The notes under the pieces: generated by a model | What the model saw: the letters and a program-made list of their open reading frames with translations, nothing else | The model's database searches: none | What the model was told of the DNA's origin: nothing | In this document: positions 25,455 to 33,784 of the stretch, in pieces | Layout: each line of letters opens with the position of its first letter | Position numbering within the stretch: the first letter of the stretch is position 1 | Assembly (NCBI RefSeq): GCF_014648435.1 | Contig: NZ_BMRC01000001.1 | Coordinates: 506,481 to 570,480, forward strand | Source: Nonomuraea spiralis | GTDB taxonomy: Bacteria > Actinomycetota > Actinomycetes > Streptosporangiales > Streptosporangiaceae | Length of the DNA stretch: 64,000 bases | Direction: 5' to 3' | Made by a program: the position numbers and the translations under genes

Positions 25455-26233
25455 TTCACGAGCTGCGCGATCTGGACGGCCTGCGGGCCGCGTGCGGCGA
25501 CGACGACCTGATCGTGTGGGCCGCGCAGGACCTGCGCGGCCCGGCCCGCGCCTGGGCGGGCGGCAACGCGGTGGTGGCCGCGGCGCCGGACATCGCGCGC
25601 CACGACCGCCTGGCCGTGTGGGGCGACCCCCGCGACGCGGTGACGCTGGTCGGGCACGCGCTGGCCGAGCTGGGGCCCACCTACCGGCCGCTCGGCGAGC
25701 GCGAGCTGATGCGGCAGGTGATCGCCATGCTGGAGGGCTTACGCGACAGCGCCGAGTTCACCTGGATGAGCCTCGCGGCCACGCCTGACACAGCGCCTGG
25801 CACGGCGCCTGGCGCGGCGCCCGGCCCTGTGCCGCCTTCGGAGGTCGGCTGGCTGGACAGTGACGCCGAGCCGGAGATCACGGCCCTGCTGGCCGGGGAC
25901 GCGCCCTCGTCGTACGCGGTGCCGGGCGCGTCCGGGGTGCGGCGCTGGGCCGGCGTGCGGGTGGGTGACGAGCTCGCGGCGGTGGCCGCCGACGCGTGGT
26001 CGGCGCCGTCGGTGGGGTTGCTGGCCGGTGTCGCCACGGCGGCCCGCTTCCGCGGGCGGGGGCTGGCCGAACGGGTGTGCGGCTGGGTGTCGTCCCAGCT
26101 CGTGGCCACCCACGGACGGGCCGCGCTGATGGTGGACGACGTCAACACCGCGGCGATCAAGGTCTACGAGCGCATCGGGTACCGCCGGCTCCCCGTCCTG
26201 GCCTGCCACGTCACCGCCCCCGCCTCCGCGTGA
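25451..26233 (+). CDS. GNAT-family N-acetyltransferase
   Basis: 260 residues. The GNAT domain is in the C-terminal half: LLAGVATAARFRGRGLAERV is the acetyl-CoA loop and VNTAAIKVYERIGYR the final motif. The N-terminal half is a second, degenerate domain joined by a Pro/Ala linker at about 113-130. Translationally coupled to purB, a common actinobacterial arrangement; substrate unknown. Confidence 0.85.
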   Translation: MIHELRDLDGLRAACGDDDLIVWAAQDLRGPARAWAGGNAVVAAAPDIARHDRLAVWGDPRDAVTLVGHALAELGPTYRPLGERELMRQVIAMLEGLRDSAEFTWMSLAATPDTAPGTAPGAAPGPVPPSEVGWLDSDAEPEITALLAGDAPSSYAVPGASGVRRWAGVRVGDELAAVAADAWSAPSVGLLAGVATAARFRGRGLAERVCGWVSSQLVATHGRAALMVDDVNTAAIKVYERIGYRRLPVLACHVTAPASA

Positions 26234-26302
26234 CGGCCACGTGACGGCCGCCGGGAAAACCGGGTGAGGTTCGGGCGGGGCTCGTGCAGAGTTGACGGCG
26301 TG

Positions 26303-27343
26303 ATGTGCGACTTTGTGCCTGGTATTGAGCTTTCTCGCGCCTTCTATGGCGAAGTGGTGGCGCCGCTGTTGCCCGGGGTGCGCCACAGTGCGGCGCTGAT
26401 CGGCCCGGGGTCGGAGGTGCTCGCGTTCGACACGGCCCGTTCGGCCGACCACGACTGGGGGCCGCGGGTCCTGCTGTTCGTGCCCCCCGCGCAGGTGGAG
26501 CCGGTACGCGAGCGGGTCGCGGCCGGGTTGCCCGAGCGGTTCGGCGGGTTCGACACCGTGTTCGACTACCACGGTGTGCGGCAGCCGGGCGTCGTGGTCG
26601 CCGAGCTGGGGGAGTGGCTGGTGGAGCGGCTCGGGTTCGACCCTCGTGAAGGGGTGTCGCTGCTGGACTGGTTGTCGGTGCCGTGGCAGAGCCTGGCCGA
26701 GGTGACGCAGGGCGAGGTGTTCTGCGACGAGCTGTCCGGCGCCGGGCTGGAGACGGCCCGGCAGGCGTTGCGCTGGTACCCGCAGGACGTGTGGCGGTAC
26801 GTGCTGGCCTGCCAATGGCAGCGCATCGGCCAGGAGGAGCCGTTCCCCGGCCGGTGCGCGGAGGTGGGCGACGAGCTGGGGTCGGCGGTGGTCGGGGCGC
26901 GGCTGGCGCGCGAGGTGATGCGGCTGGCGTTGTTGCTGCGGCGACGCTATCCGCCGTACGCCAAATGGCTGGGCAGCGCGCTGGCGCGGCTGCCGGGCTC
27001 GGCCGAGCTGGGCGAGGCGCTGGGGTCGGCGATGGCGGCGCGGTCGTGGCGCGAGCGCGAGGAGGGGCTGACGGCGGCCTACGGGCGGCTGGCGGCGCTG
27101 CAGAACCGCACGGCGCTGGCCGAACGGCAGGAGGAGCAGCTGCGGGGGTTCTTCGACCGGCCGTTCCGGGTGATCGGCGGGGAGCGGTTCGCGCGGGCGT
27201 TGATGGCGTCGGTGACGGATCCGGTGGTCAGGGGGCTGCCGGTGGCGGGGTGCGTGGATCAGTTGTCGGACACGGTGGAGCTGGTGACCTCGCCGCGGCG
27301 GGCTCGGGCGCTGACGGCCGCGGTTCTGGATCTCGGCGCTTAA
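26303..27343 (+). CDS. DUF4037-domain nucleotidyltransferase-like protein
   Basis: 346 residues. FVPGIELSRAFYGEVVAPLL, then GPGSEVLAFDTARSADHDWG resembles the active loop of kanamycin-nucleotidyltransferase-like folds found in DUF4037 proteins. Function not established. Start at ATG 26303 (GTG 26300 is equally possible); no ribosome site. The TAA stop is 2 nt before copy 4 of the recurring motif. Confidence 0.75.
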   Translation: MCDFVPGIELSRAFYGEVVAPLLPGVRHSAALIGPGSEVLAFDTARSADHDWGPRVLLFVPPAQVEPVRERVAAGLPERFGGFDTVFDYHGVRQPGVVVAELGEWLVERLGFDPREGVSLLDWLSVPWQSLAEVTQGEVFCDELSGAGLETARQALRWYPQDVWRYVLACQWQRIGQEEPFPGRCAEVGDELGSAVVGARLAREVMRLALLLRRRYPPYAKWLGSALARLPGSAELGEALGSAMAARSWREREEGLTAAYGRLAALQNRTALAERQEEQLRGFFDRPFRVIGGERFARALMASVTDPVVRGLPVAGCVDQLSDTVELVTSPRRARALTAAVLDLGA

Positions 27344-27345
27344 AA

Positions 27346-27360
27346 ATCTACGTTGTAAAG
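27346..27360 (+). repeat. Recurring 3'-end motif, copy 4
   Basis: ATCTACGTTGTAAAG, 2 nt after the DUF4037 stop and between convergent genes. An ATTCA box follows at 27395. Confidence 0.7.
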
Positions 27361-27413
27361 GTGTTGGGGTCGATGAAGATCATCTTTTTCGGTCATTCAA
27401 ACCCTCTGCGACG

Positions 27414-28166
27414 TCAGCGGCGCGCGTTGGCGTGGATGGCCTGGCGGTAGTACGCGGCCAGGCCGGGGGCCAGGGCGTCGTAGGTGGCGGTGAAGCGGGG
27501 GTCGGTGGCGTACAGGTCGCCGAGGCAGCGGTGCATCTCCGGGGTGCAGTCGTAGAACCAGCGGGTGATGTGGGCGCGGTGGCGTTCTGCGATCTCCATG
27601 ACCTCGGGGCTGTCGGCGGGACGGCCGGCTCGGCGGGCGGCGAGGAGGTCGTCGTTGATGGCTGCGGCCTCGGCGGTGAGCCGGCGCCAGTCGGCTTCGG
27701 TGTAGGTGGCGACGCGGCTCTGGCTCTGGGCGTAGGCGGCGGTGTGGCCCCAGCGGCGTTGGACTTCGGCCTGGTGGTCTTCGGGGCGGAAGTCGCCGAA
27801 GATCGCGAGGCGTTCTTCGGGGGTGAGGGGGATGTGCAGGGTTTGGGCTTGGATGGCGCGTTCGACGTTGGTGATGACCTGGTGGAGGCGTTCGGCTTTG
27901 CGGGTGAGGAGGTCGTGCTGGCGTTGGAGGTGGGTGAGTTCGTCGGTGTGGGGGTGGTCGAGGATGCCGGCGATGTCGTCGAGGGGGAAGCCGAGTTCGC
28001 GGTAGAGGAGGATCTGCTGGAGGCGGAGGAGGTCGTGGTCGGTGTAGCGGCGGTAGCCGGCGGTGGTGCGGGTGCTGGGGGTGAGCAGGGCGATCTCGTC
28101 GTAGTGGTGGAGGGTTCGTACGGTGATGCCGGCCAGTTTGGCGACCTGGCCGATGGACAGGGTCAT
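27414..28166 (-). CDS. MerR-family regulator with TipAS domain
   Basis: 250 residues. N-terminal MerR HTH (IGQVAKLAGITVRTLHHYDE, AGYRRY), a coiled-coil linker, and the C-terminal TipAS fold (residues about 130-250) that in TipAL binds thiopeptides covalently through a cysteine; one cysteine is present in YDCTPEM. Probably autoregulated and drug-responsive. Confidence 0.88.
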   Translation of the reverse strand: MTLSIGQVAKLAGITVRTLHHYDEIALLTPSTRTTAGYRRYTDHDLLRLQQILLYRELGFPLDDIAGILDHPHTDELTHLQRQHDLLTRKAERLHQVITNVERAIQAQTLHIPLTPEERLAIFGDFRPEDHQAEVQRRWGHTAAYAQSQSRVATYTEADWRRLTAEAAAINDDLLAARRAGRPADSPEVMEIAERHRAHITRWFYDCTPEMHRCLGDLYATDPRFTATYDALAPGLAAYYRQAIHANARR

Positions 28167-28224
28167 GGGTCTGACGTTACGTGAGGGTGGACTCTCCTGT
28201 GATGGGAGGGTTCATGCTGGTGGG

Positions 28225-29022
28225 GTGGATGGGGATTTGTTGCCGATCGGTCAGTTCGCGCGGCTGGGCCGGTTGAGTGTGAAGCAGTTGCGGCATTACG
28301 ACGAGTTGGGGTTGTTGCGTCCGGCGTATGTGGATGCGGGGACGGGTTACCGGTATTACCGGGCTGAGCAGGCGCGGGAGGCGTTGTCGATCGCGTTGTT
28401 GCGGTCGTTGGAGGTGCCGTTGCCGGTGGTGGGTCGGGTGTTGTCGGGGGAGACGGGGGCGTTGGAGTCGGTGCGGGTGTCGTTGGAGGCGGAGTTGGCG
28501 CGGCGGCGGCGGGTGCTCGCGTCGTTGGAGCGGGTGTTGGCTGAGGGGTTGCCGGCGCCTGAGGTGGGTTTGGTGCGTGAGGTGTCGTGGCGGGCGGCGT
28601 TCGTGGGTGAGCGGGCGTCGGGGGCGGAGGATGTGGGCCGGGCGACGTCTGTGGCGGTGGCGCGGGTGTTGGCGGGGGTTCGTGGGGTTTCGGGGGCGGT
28701 GCGGTTGGTGGGGTTGTTTCCGGTTGATGTGGGTGAGGTGGTTGATGTACGGGTGGCGTTGGTGTTGGAGGGGGATGGTGGTTGGGTCGTTGATGAGGGG
28801 GTCGAGGTGGGGGTGTTGCCGGGTGGGGTGTTCGCGCGGGCCACTCATGTGGGGCCTTATGACCAGATTTCGTTGACGGTGCATGCTGTTCTGGCGTGGT
28901 GTGCTGAGCGGCGGTTCGTGGTGCGTGGTGCGGTGCGGGAGGTGTATGTGTCGGATCCGGCGCGTACGTCGCCTGGTGAGTTGGTGACGCATGTGCTTGT
29001 TCCGGTGGATGAGGAGTTGTGA
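28225..29022 (+). CDS. MerR-family regulator with GyrI-like effector domain
   Basis: About 265 residues. HTH IGQFARLGRLSVKQLRHYDE and GTGYRYY, dimer helix, then a SOUL/GyrI-like ligand domain ending in the VGPYDQISLTVHAVLAWC segment, as in BmrR-type multidrug sensors. Start uncertain: GTG 28225 or TTG 28237. Divergent from the TipAS regulator and 3 nt from a convergent TetR gene. Confidence 0.85.
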   Translation: MDGDLLPIGQFARLGRLSVKQLRHYDELGLLRPAYVDAGTGYRYYRAEQAREALSIALLRSLEVPLPVVGRVLSGETGALESVRVSLEAELARRRRVLASLERVLAEGLPAPEVGLVREVSWRAAFVGERASGAEDVGRATSVAVARVLAGVRGVSGAVRLVGLFPVDVGEVVDVRVALVLEGDGGWVVDEGVEVGVLPGGVFARATHVGPYDQISLTVHAVLAWCAERRFVVRGAVREVYVSDPARTSPGELVTHVLVPVDEEL

Positions 29023-29025
29023 GGG

Positions 29026-29724
29026 TCAGGCCGGTGGGTGGGTGAGTTTGGCGGCGACGGCGTCGAGGATCCAGTCGAGGCCGGTGGTGAAGGATGTCTC
29101 GGCGTCGGTCTCGGTGCCGTCGTGGACGACTTTGGCCAGGGTGGGGAAGCGGCCGGTGGCGAGCATTCTGGTGACGTGGGGGCCGTGGGTGCGCTGCCAG
29201 TCGAGTTTGGACAGGCCGGTGGTGCGTTCGGCTCGTAGGTTGGCGATCTCGCGTCTGATGGCGCCGATGGTGTAGGCGCTGACGGTCTGTACGGCGCGCA
29301 TGAGGGTGTCGAGGTCGGCGAGGCCGTCGAGGGCGGCCAGGGTGGTTTCGGTGGCGGCCAGGGCGTTGGGGCCCAGGGTGGGTCGGCCGCCGAGCAGGTC
29401 GGCGAGCCATTCGTGGCGGAGGGTGGCTTGTCTGGTGCGTTGGGCGTGGGTGTGTAGTGCTTGGCGCCAGTCGGCGGGCTGGTCTGTGGGGGTGGGGAGT
29501 ATTTCGGCGTGGACTTCGTCGACCATGAGGTCGAAGAGTTCTTCTTTGGTGGTGATGTAGCCGTACAGGCGCATGGGGCCGGCGTCGAGGCGGGCGGCGA
29601 CTTTGCGGAAGGAGACTGCTTCGAGTCCGCCTTCGTCGGCCAGGGCGATGGCGGCGGTGACGATGCGCTCCCGGTCGAGTGGCGCGGGGCGTGTCGGTGG
29701 TTCGGGCCGGTCCCACACAGTCAT
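29026..29724 (-). CDS. TetR-family regulator
   Basis: 232 residues. HTH in DRERIVTAAIALADEGG and VSFRKVAARLDAGPMRLYGY, with a TetR_C_1-type C-terminal domain. Divergent from a TetX-like flavoprotein, with an inverted repeat between; the pair looks like the tetR/tetA layout with a drug-modifying enzyme in place of a pump. Confidence 0.88.
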   Translation of the reverse strand: MTVWDRPEPPTRPAPLDRERIVTAAIALADEGGLEAVSFRKVAARLDAGPMRLYGYITTKEELFDLMVDEVHAEILPTPTDQPADWRQALHTHAQRTRQATLRHEWLADLLGGRPTLGPNALAATETTLAALDGLADLDTLMRAVQTVSAYTIGAIRREIANLRAERTTGLSKLDWQRTHGPHVTRMLATGRFPTLAKVVHDGTETDAETSFTTGLDWILDAVAAKLTHPPA

Positions 29725-29742
29725 GGGTACATCGTACTGTTG

Positions 29743-29775
29743 CGATACATTGTCTCGGCCAAATACAGTGTATCG
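29743..29775. promoter_or_regulatory. Putative TetR operator
   Basis: CGATACATTGT (29743-29753) and ACAGTGTATCG (29765-29775) are inverted with one mismatch in 11. The right arm ends 2 nt before the flavoprotein ATG, so binding would block its transcription. Confidence 0.6.
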
Positions 29776-29777
29776 AT

Positions 29778-30968
29778 ATGAGACATCGTATCGCTGTGGT
29801 GGGTGCCGGTCCCGCCGGTCTGACCTTCGCGCGCGTCCTGCACCGGCACGGGCATCGTGTCACCGTCCTGGAGCGCGATCCCTCCCCTGAGGCCCGTCCT
29901 CCGGGTGGCACGCTGGACATGCACGAGAAGCTGGGGCAGCTCGCGCTGGACAAGGCGGGGCTGCTGGCGCGGTTCCGGGCGCTGTCGCGTCCGGAGGGGC
30001 AGGCCATGCGCATCCTGGACACGGACGGGACCGTGCTGCGCGACTGGGGGCCCGGTCCGGATGAGCAGGCCCATCCGGAGATCGATCGCGGGCAGCTGCG
30101 TGACCTGCTGCTCGGCCCGCTGGAGGTCCGGTGGGGGCAGGGCGTGACGGAGGTGGCGCCGGGGGCCGGGGACGGGGGCGGGGTGTCGGTCGGGTTCGCG
30201 GACGGGCGGCGGGAGACGTTCGATCTGGTGGTCGGCGCGGACGGCGCCTGGTCGCGGGTCCGTACGGCGGTCTCGCCGGTGAGGCCGCACTACACCGGCA
30301 TCACGGCGGTGGAGACGTCCCTGGACGACGTCGATGCCCGTCACCCCGATCTGGCCCGGCTGGTCGGCGACGGTGCGATGGCGGTGTACGGCGTGAACCG
30401 CTCCCTCGTCGCCCAGCGCAACAGCGGCGGCCACGTCAAGGTGTACGCCCAGTTCCGCGCACCGCTGGACTGGCACACGAACGCGGAGCGCCATCTGGGC
30501 CTGAACCGGCACGCGAGCTCGAACGAGGGCGCGGATGAAGGCGCGGGCCTGGACCTGGCCGACGCCGAGGCCGTGCGGTCCGGTTTGCTGGCCCTGTTCG
30601 ACGGCTGGGCCGCTCCCGTCCTCGACCTCCTGCGCCACGGCGCCGCGTTCGCCCACCGCCCCCTGTACGTCATGCCCGTGTCCCACACCTGGGCCCACGT
30701 CCCCGGGGTGACGTTGCTGGGCGACGCCGCCCACCTGATGCCTCCGCTGGGGGTGGGTGCGAACCTCGCGATGCTGGAGGGCGCCGAACTCGCCGAGTCC
30801 ATCGCCGCCGGCTCCGGCGATCTGGACGAGATCGTCCGCGCCTTCGAGGAGCACATGTGGCCCCGGGCCGCCAAGTGGGCCGAGTTCACGGCGGCCGGCC
30901 TGGAACGCCTGGTCAGCCCGGACCCCGCCGAAGCCCTCGCCCTCTTCGACGACGTCCAGTCCTCCTGA
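29778..30968 (+). CDS. FAD-dependent monooxygenase, TetX-like
   Basis: 396 residues. GAGPAGLTFARVLHRHG binds FAD, LVVGADGAWSRVR is the DG motif and LLGDAAHLMPPLGVGANLAM the GD motif of class A flavoprotein monooxygenases. TLDMHEKLGQLALDKAGL resembles TetX proteins. May hydroxylate a tetracycline-like or other aromatic polyketide; substrate is inference from the TetR neighbour. Confidence 0.85.
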   Translation: MRHRIAVVGAGPAGLTFARVLHRHGHRVTVLERDPSPEARPPGGTLDMHEKLGQLALDKAGLLARFRALSRPEGQAMRILDTDGTVLRDWGPGPDEQAHPEIDRGQLRDLLLGPLEVRWGQGVTEVAPGAGDGGGVSVGFADGRRETFDLVVGADGAWSRVRTAVSPVRPHYTGITAVETSLDDVDARHPDLARLVGDGAMAVYGVNRSLVAQRNSGGHVKVYAQFRAPLDWHTNAERHLGLNRHASSNEGADEGAGLDLADAEAVRSGLLALFDGWAAPVLDLLRHGAAFAHRPLYVMPVSHTWAHVPGVTLLGDAAHLMPPLGVGANLAMLEGAELAESIAAGSGDLDEIVRAFEEHMWPRAAKWAEFTAAGLERLVSPDPAEALALFDDVQSS

Positions 30969-30986
30969 CCCTCCAAGGCGGGCACA

Positions 30987-31018
30987 CCACCCCTGACGCC
31001 GGCCGGCCGGCGTCAGGG
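30987..31018 (+). terminator. Terminator of the flavoprotein gene
   Basis: A perfect 14-bp inverted repeat with a CCGG centre, 18 nt after the stop, between convergent genes; it could serve both directions. Confidence 0.7.
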
Positions 31019-31099
31019 GTCCAAGGTGAGCGGGGTTGAGGAACAGTGGTACAGCCATGAGCGCTACGCGGCACCACCAGGCTTGCCGTGGTGGTCGGC

Positions 31100-32923
31100 T
31101 CAGAGAGTCGCGGCCACGGGACGGCGGCCGCCGAGGTGGGCGGGAACAGAGGTGAGCGCCGCCACCACGAGCACGGTTGCCGGCACCAGGGCGATCAGCT
31201 GCCAGGGTGCGGGAAGCGTGGCCTTGTCGCTGTCGCCGCCGGTGATCGTGGTGATGGAGGCGAACAGCAGGAAGCCTCCCGGGAAGACACCCATGACGGC
31301 GCCGAGGAGCGCGGGCAGCATCTGCGCGGTCGCCAGGGCGACGGTCACTTCCCGCGGGGTGGCGCCGAGGGCGCGTGCCAGCGCCGACGCATGCCGGTTG
31401 TCGAGCGCCGTCGCCCAGGTGATGACGATGGCGTTGACCGCCGCCAGGGTGAGCAGGATGACCGTCCAGACCAGGAGCACGTGCCGCAGCACTGTCACCT
31501 GGGCTTCGGTGTATGCGCCGGTGCCTGGCTGGTCGGCGAGGAAGGCGTTGAGCACCAGCAGGACGTAGATGCCGCTGACCGTGACCGCGATGCTGACCAC
31601 GCCCAGCACGACCCGTCGCGGCCGGCGGGCGGCGACCCGCAGAGCGAGCAGCAGCGGGACGGGCAGTCGCGCCGAGACAGTGATCAGCCAACCGGTGCGG
31701 CGAGCTGGGCGTGCCGCGTCGGCCAGCGCGCTGACGGTGCTGGAGCGGGCGCCGCGCACGGCCGGAACAGCGGTCGCCACCACGGCGACGCCGAGTGCCA
31801 CGGCGGTCACCAGACCGATCGTTGACCAGGTCAACGAGGCCGTCCCCGCGCTGCCGACGAGGCCGGCACTGGACTCGGTGAGCAACGGAGCGCTCAGCGC
31901 TGCGATCGTCAGCCCGGCCGCGGCCGCGACGACGGCCACGAGGAGATACTCCGCGAGCAGCACGGCGGCGACCAGACTCGGGGTGCCGCCGACTGCCTTG
32001 AGGAGTCCGACGCGTCGGTGCTGGTCGGCCATCCGGCCGCCGACCAGCACCGAGAGACTGGCCACGGCGAGCAGGCCGAGCAGCCAGGCGCCGATGAGCA
32101 GCAGGATCTGGGAGTCTTCGGCCAGGTCGGTGGCGTCGGCGAGGATGCTCTGCCAGGTCTGCATCGGCATGGCGTCGCCATGGTCGCCGCCGGTCCGGTC
32201 GACGAATACCTGCGCTTCGTCCGGCTCGGCCAGCTTCAGGTTCATCACGTAGGACAGGGAGCTCGGGTCCGAGGCGAGGCTCCGCACATCCGTCCGGGTG
32301 AGCCAGATCAGCCCGGGATTGTGCAGCAACCCTGCCGGCAGGTCCCGGTCGTCGGGGATGGCGCCGTTGATGCAGCCGGCGGAGACGATGCAGGACGCCC
32401 CGGGATAGGGCGGCATGGCGGCGGTGACCGCGACGCCGACGACCTTGAACGACCTTCCGCCCAGGGTGACCGAGTCACCGACGCCCACGTCGAGCGAGCC
32501 GGCGAAGGCGGCCTCGAGCACCGCACCGCCGTCGCTGACCCAACTGCCCTGCGTCACCTTCGGCTGATCGACCGCCGCGATGGTGGCGTCGCGCCCCATG
32601 GCCTGGACATCCGACGTCCGGCCGGACGCCTCGAACGTTCCCGCGATGACGGGGTACGGTCCGCTGTGCTCGGTGACGCCGGGGGCGGTGGCCAGCTTCC
32701 CGAGCTCAGCGAGGCCGGCGAGGCCGGCGCCCGCGACCACGTCGGGTCCGTTGGTCGCCGCCCGGGTGCTCTGGTACGGGTCGCCGGCCGCGTCGCGCAG
32801 GACGAGCCCGAGCGTCAGCGTCGTGGTGGCGGCCAGGATGGCGATCAGCACAAGCGCGGCCTCGGTACGGCGACGCCGGAGGTCTCGCAGGGCGAGACGG
32901 ATCACGAGAAGGATGCGGCCCAT
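31100..32923 (-). CDS. FtsX-like ABC transporter permease
   Basis: About 607 residues from ATG 32923. TM helix 1 (LVLIAILAATTTLTLGLVLR), a large outside domain (about 45-270) with MacB-type features including two cysteines, then three TM helices (280-400) and a second set (455-600). The duplicated FtsX domain suits a full-length MacB/LolC-type permease that exports or pulls substrates from the membrane. Five nt after the ATPase gene, so co-translated. Confidence 0.88.
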   Translation of the reverse strand: MGRILLVIRLALRDLRRRRTEAALVLIAILAATTTLTLGLVLRDAAGDPYQSTRAATNGPDVVAGAGLAGLAELGKLATAPGVTEHSGPYPVIAGTFEASGRTSDVQAMGRDATIAAVDQPKVTQGSWVSDGGAVLEAAFAGSLDVGVGDSVTLGGRSFKVVGVAVTAAMPPYPGASCIVSAGCINGAIPDDRDLPAGLLHNPGLIWLTRTDVRSLASDPSSLSYVMNLKLAEPDEAQVFVDRTGGDHGDAMPMQTWQSILADATDLAEDSQILLLIGAWLLGLLAVASLSVLVGGRMADQHRRVGLLKAVGGTPSLVAAVLLAEYLLVAVVAAAAGLTIAALSAPLLTESSAGLVGSAGTASLTWSTIGLVTAVALGVAVVATAVPAVRGARSSTVSALADAARPARRTGWLITVSARLPVPLLLALRVAARRPRRVVLGVVSIAVTVSGIYVLLVLNAFLADQPGTGAYTEAQVTVLRHVLLVWTVILLTLAAVNAIVITWATALDNRHASALARALGATPREVTVALATAQMLPALLGAVMGVFPGGFLLFASITTITGGDSDKATLPAPWQLIALVPATVLVVAALTSVPAHLGGRRPVAATL

Positions 32924-32928
32924 CGCGG

Positions 32929-33675
32929 TCAATCCTCCAGTCCGACGAACGCGCCGAGCCGCCCGGTGGCGCCGCCGGTCAGCCAGGTCTCATCCACGAA
33001 CGCGCCGTCGCGCATCGAGAACCTCCGGTCCGCGGTGGCCGCGATCCGCGCGTCGTGGCTGACGATGACCAGCGTCTGCCCGGACTCGTGCAGGTCCTTG
33101 AAGAGCTGGAGGACGTCCAAGGTGGCGGCGCTGTCGAGGTTTCCGGTCGGTTCGTCGGCGAGGACGACCAGCGGCTCGTTGCTCAGCGCCCGGGCGACCG
33201 CGACCCGCTGCCGCTGGCCGCCCGACAGCGCGGAGGGCAGGAACCGCGCCCGGCCGGCGAGCCCGAGCTGATCCAGCAGTTCCTCCGCGCGCCGCCGTGC
33301 GACCCGTGGCGAGCGTCCGGCCAGCAGCGCCGCCAGCTCGACGTTCTCGACGGCGGTGAGCTCCTCCATCAGGTGGAAGGATTGGAAGACGTAGCTGACC
33401 TCGGCCCGCCGCATCCGGGCCAGCGCCTTCTCGCTGATGTCGTCGATGCGCCGGCCGTTCAGCGACACCTCGCCGGCCGAGGGCCGGTCCAGCCCGCCGA
33501 GCAGGTGCAGCAGTGTGGACTTACCGCAGCCGCTGGGCCCCGTGATCGCCACCGTCTCTCCCGCGCTGACGTCGAGATCGACGCCGTCGACGGCGTGCAC
33601 CAATCCTTCCCCTTTGCCGTGCTCCTTCCGCAGCCCGCGGGCGCTCAGTACGGGCGTGCCGACGGCATTGCTCAC
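32929..33675 (-). CDS. ABC transporter ATP-binding protein (MacB/LolD type)
   Basis: 248 residues from GTG 33675 (AGGAG before). Walker A GPSGCGKS, Q loop YVFQSFHLMEELT, signature LSGGQRQRVAVARAL, Walker B VVLADEPTGNLDS, switch His VIVSHD. It pairs with the FtsX-like permease downstream. Confidence 0.93.
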   Translation of the reverse strand: MSNAVGTPVLSARGLRKEHGKGEGLVHAVDGVDLDVSAGETVAITGPSGCGKSTLLHLLGGLDRPSAGEVSLNGRRIDDISEKALARMRRAEVSYVFQSFHLMEELTAVENVELAALLAGRSPRVARRRAEELLDQLGLAGRARFLPSALSGGQRQRVAVARALSNEPLVVLADEPTGNLDSAATLDVLQLFKDLHESGQTLVIVSHDARIAATADRRFSMRDGAFVDETWLTGGATGRLGAFVGLED

Positions 33676-33784
33676 GATCCACTCCTTCCGATAGGTCCGG
33701 TTCTGCTTACGGGTCTTGAGCCGGCGCAGGTCCGCCTCAAGCGGCGGTGAGAGAGGCGGCCGCCCAGCCGCCGCGGCATGCGCG

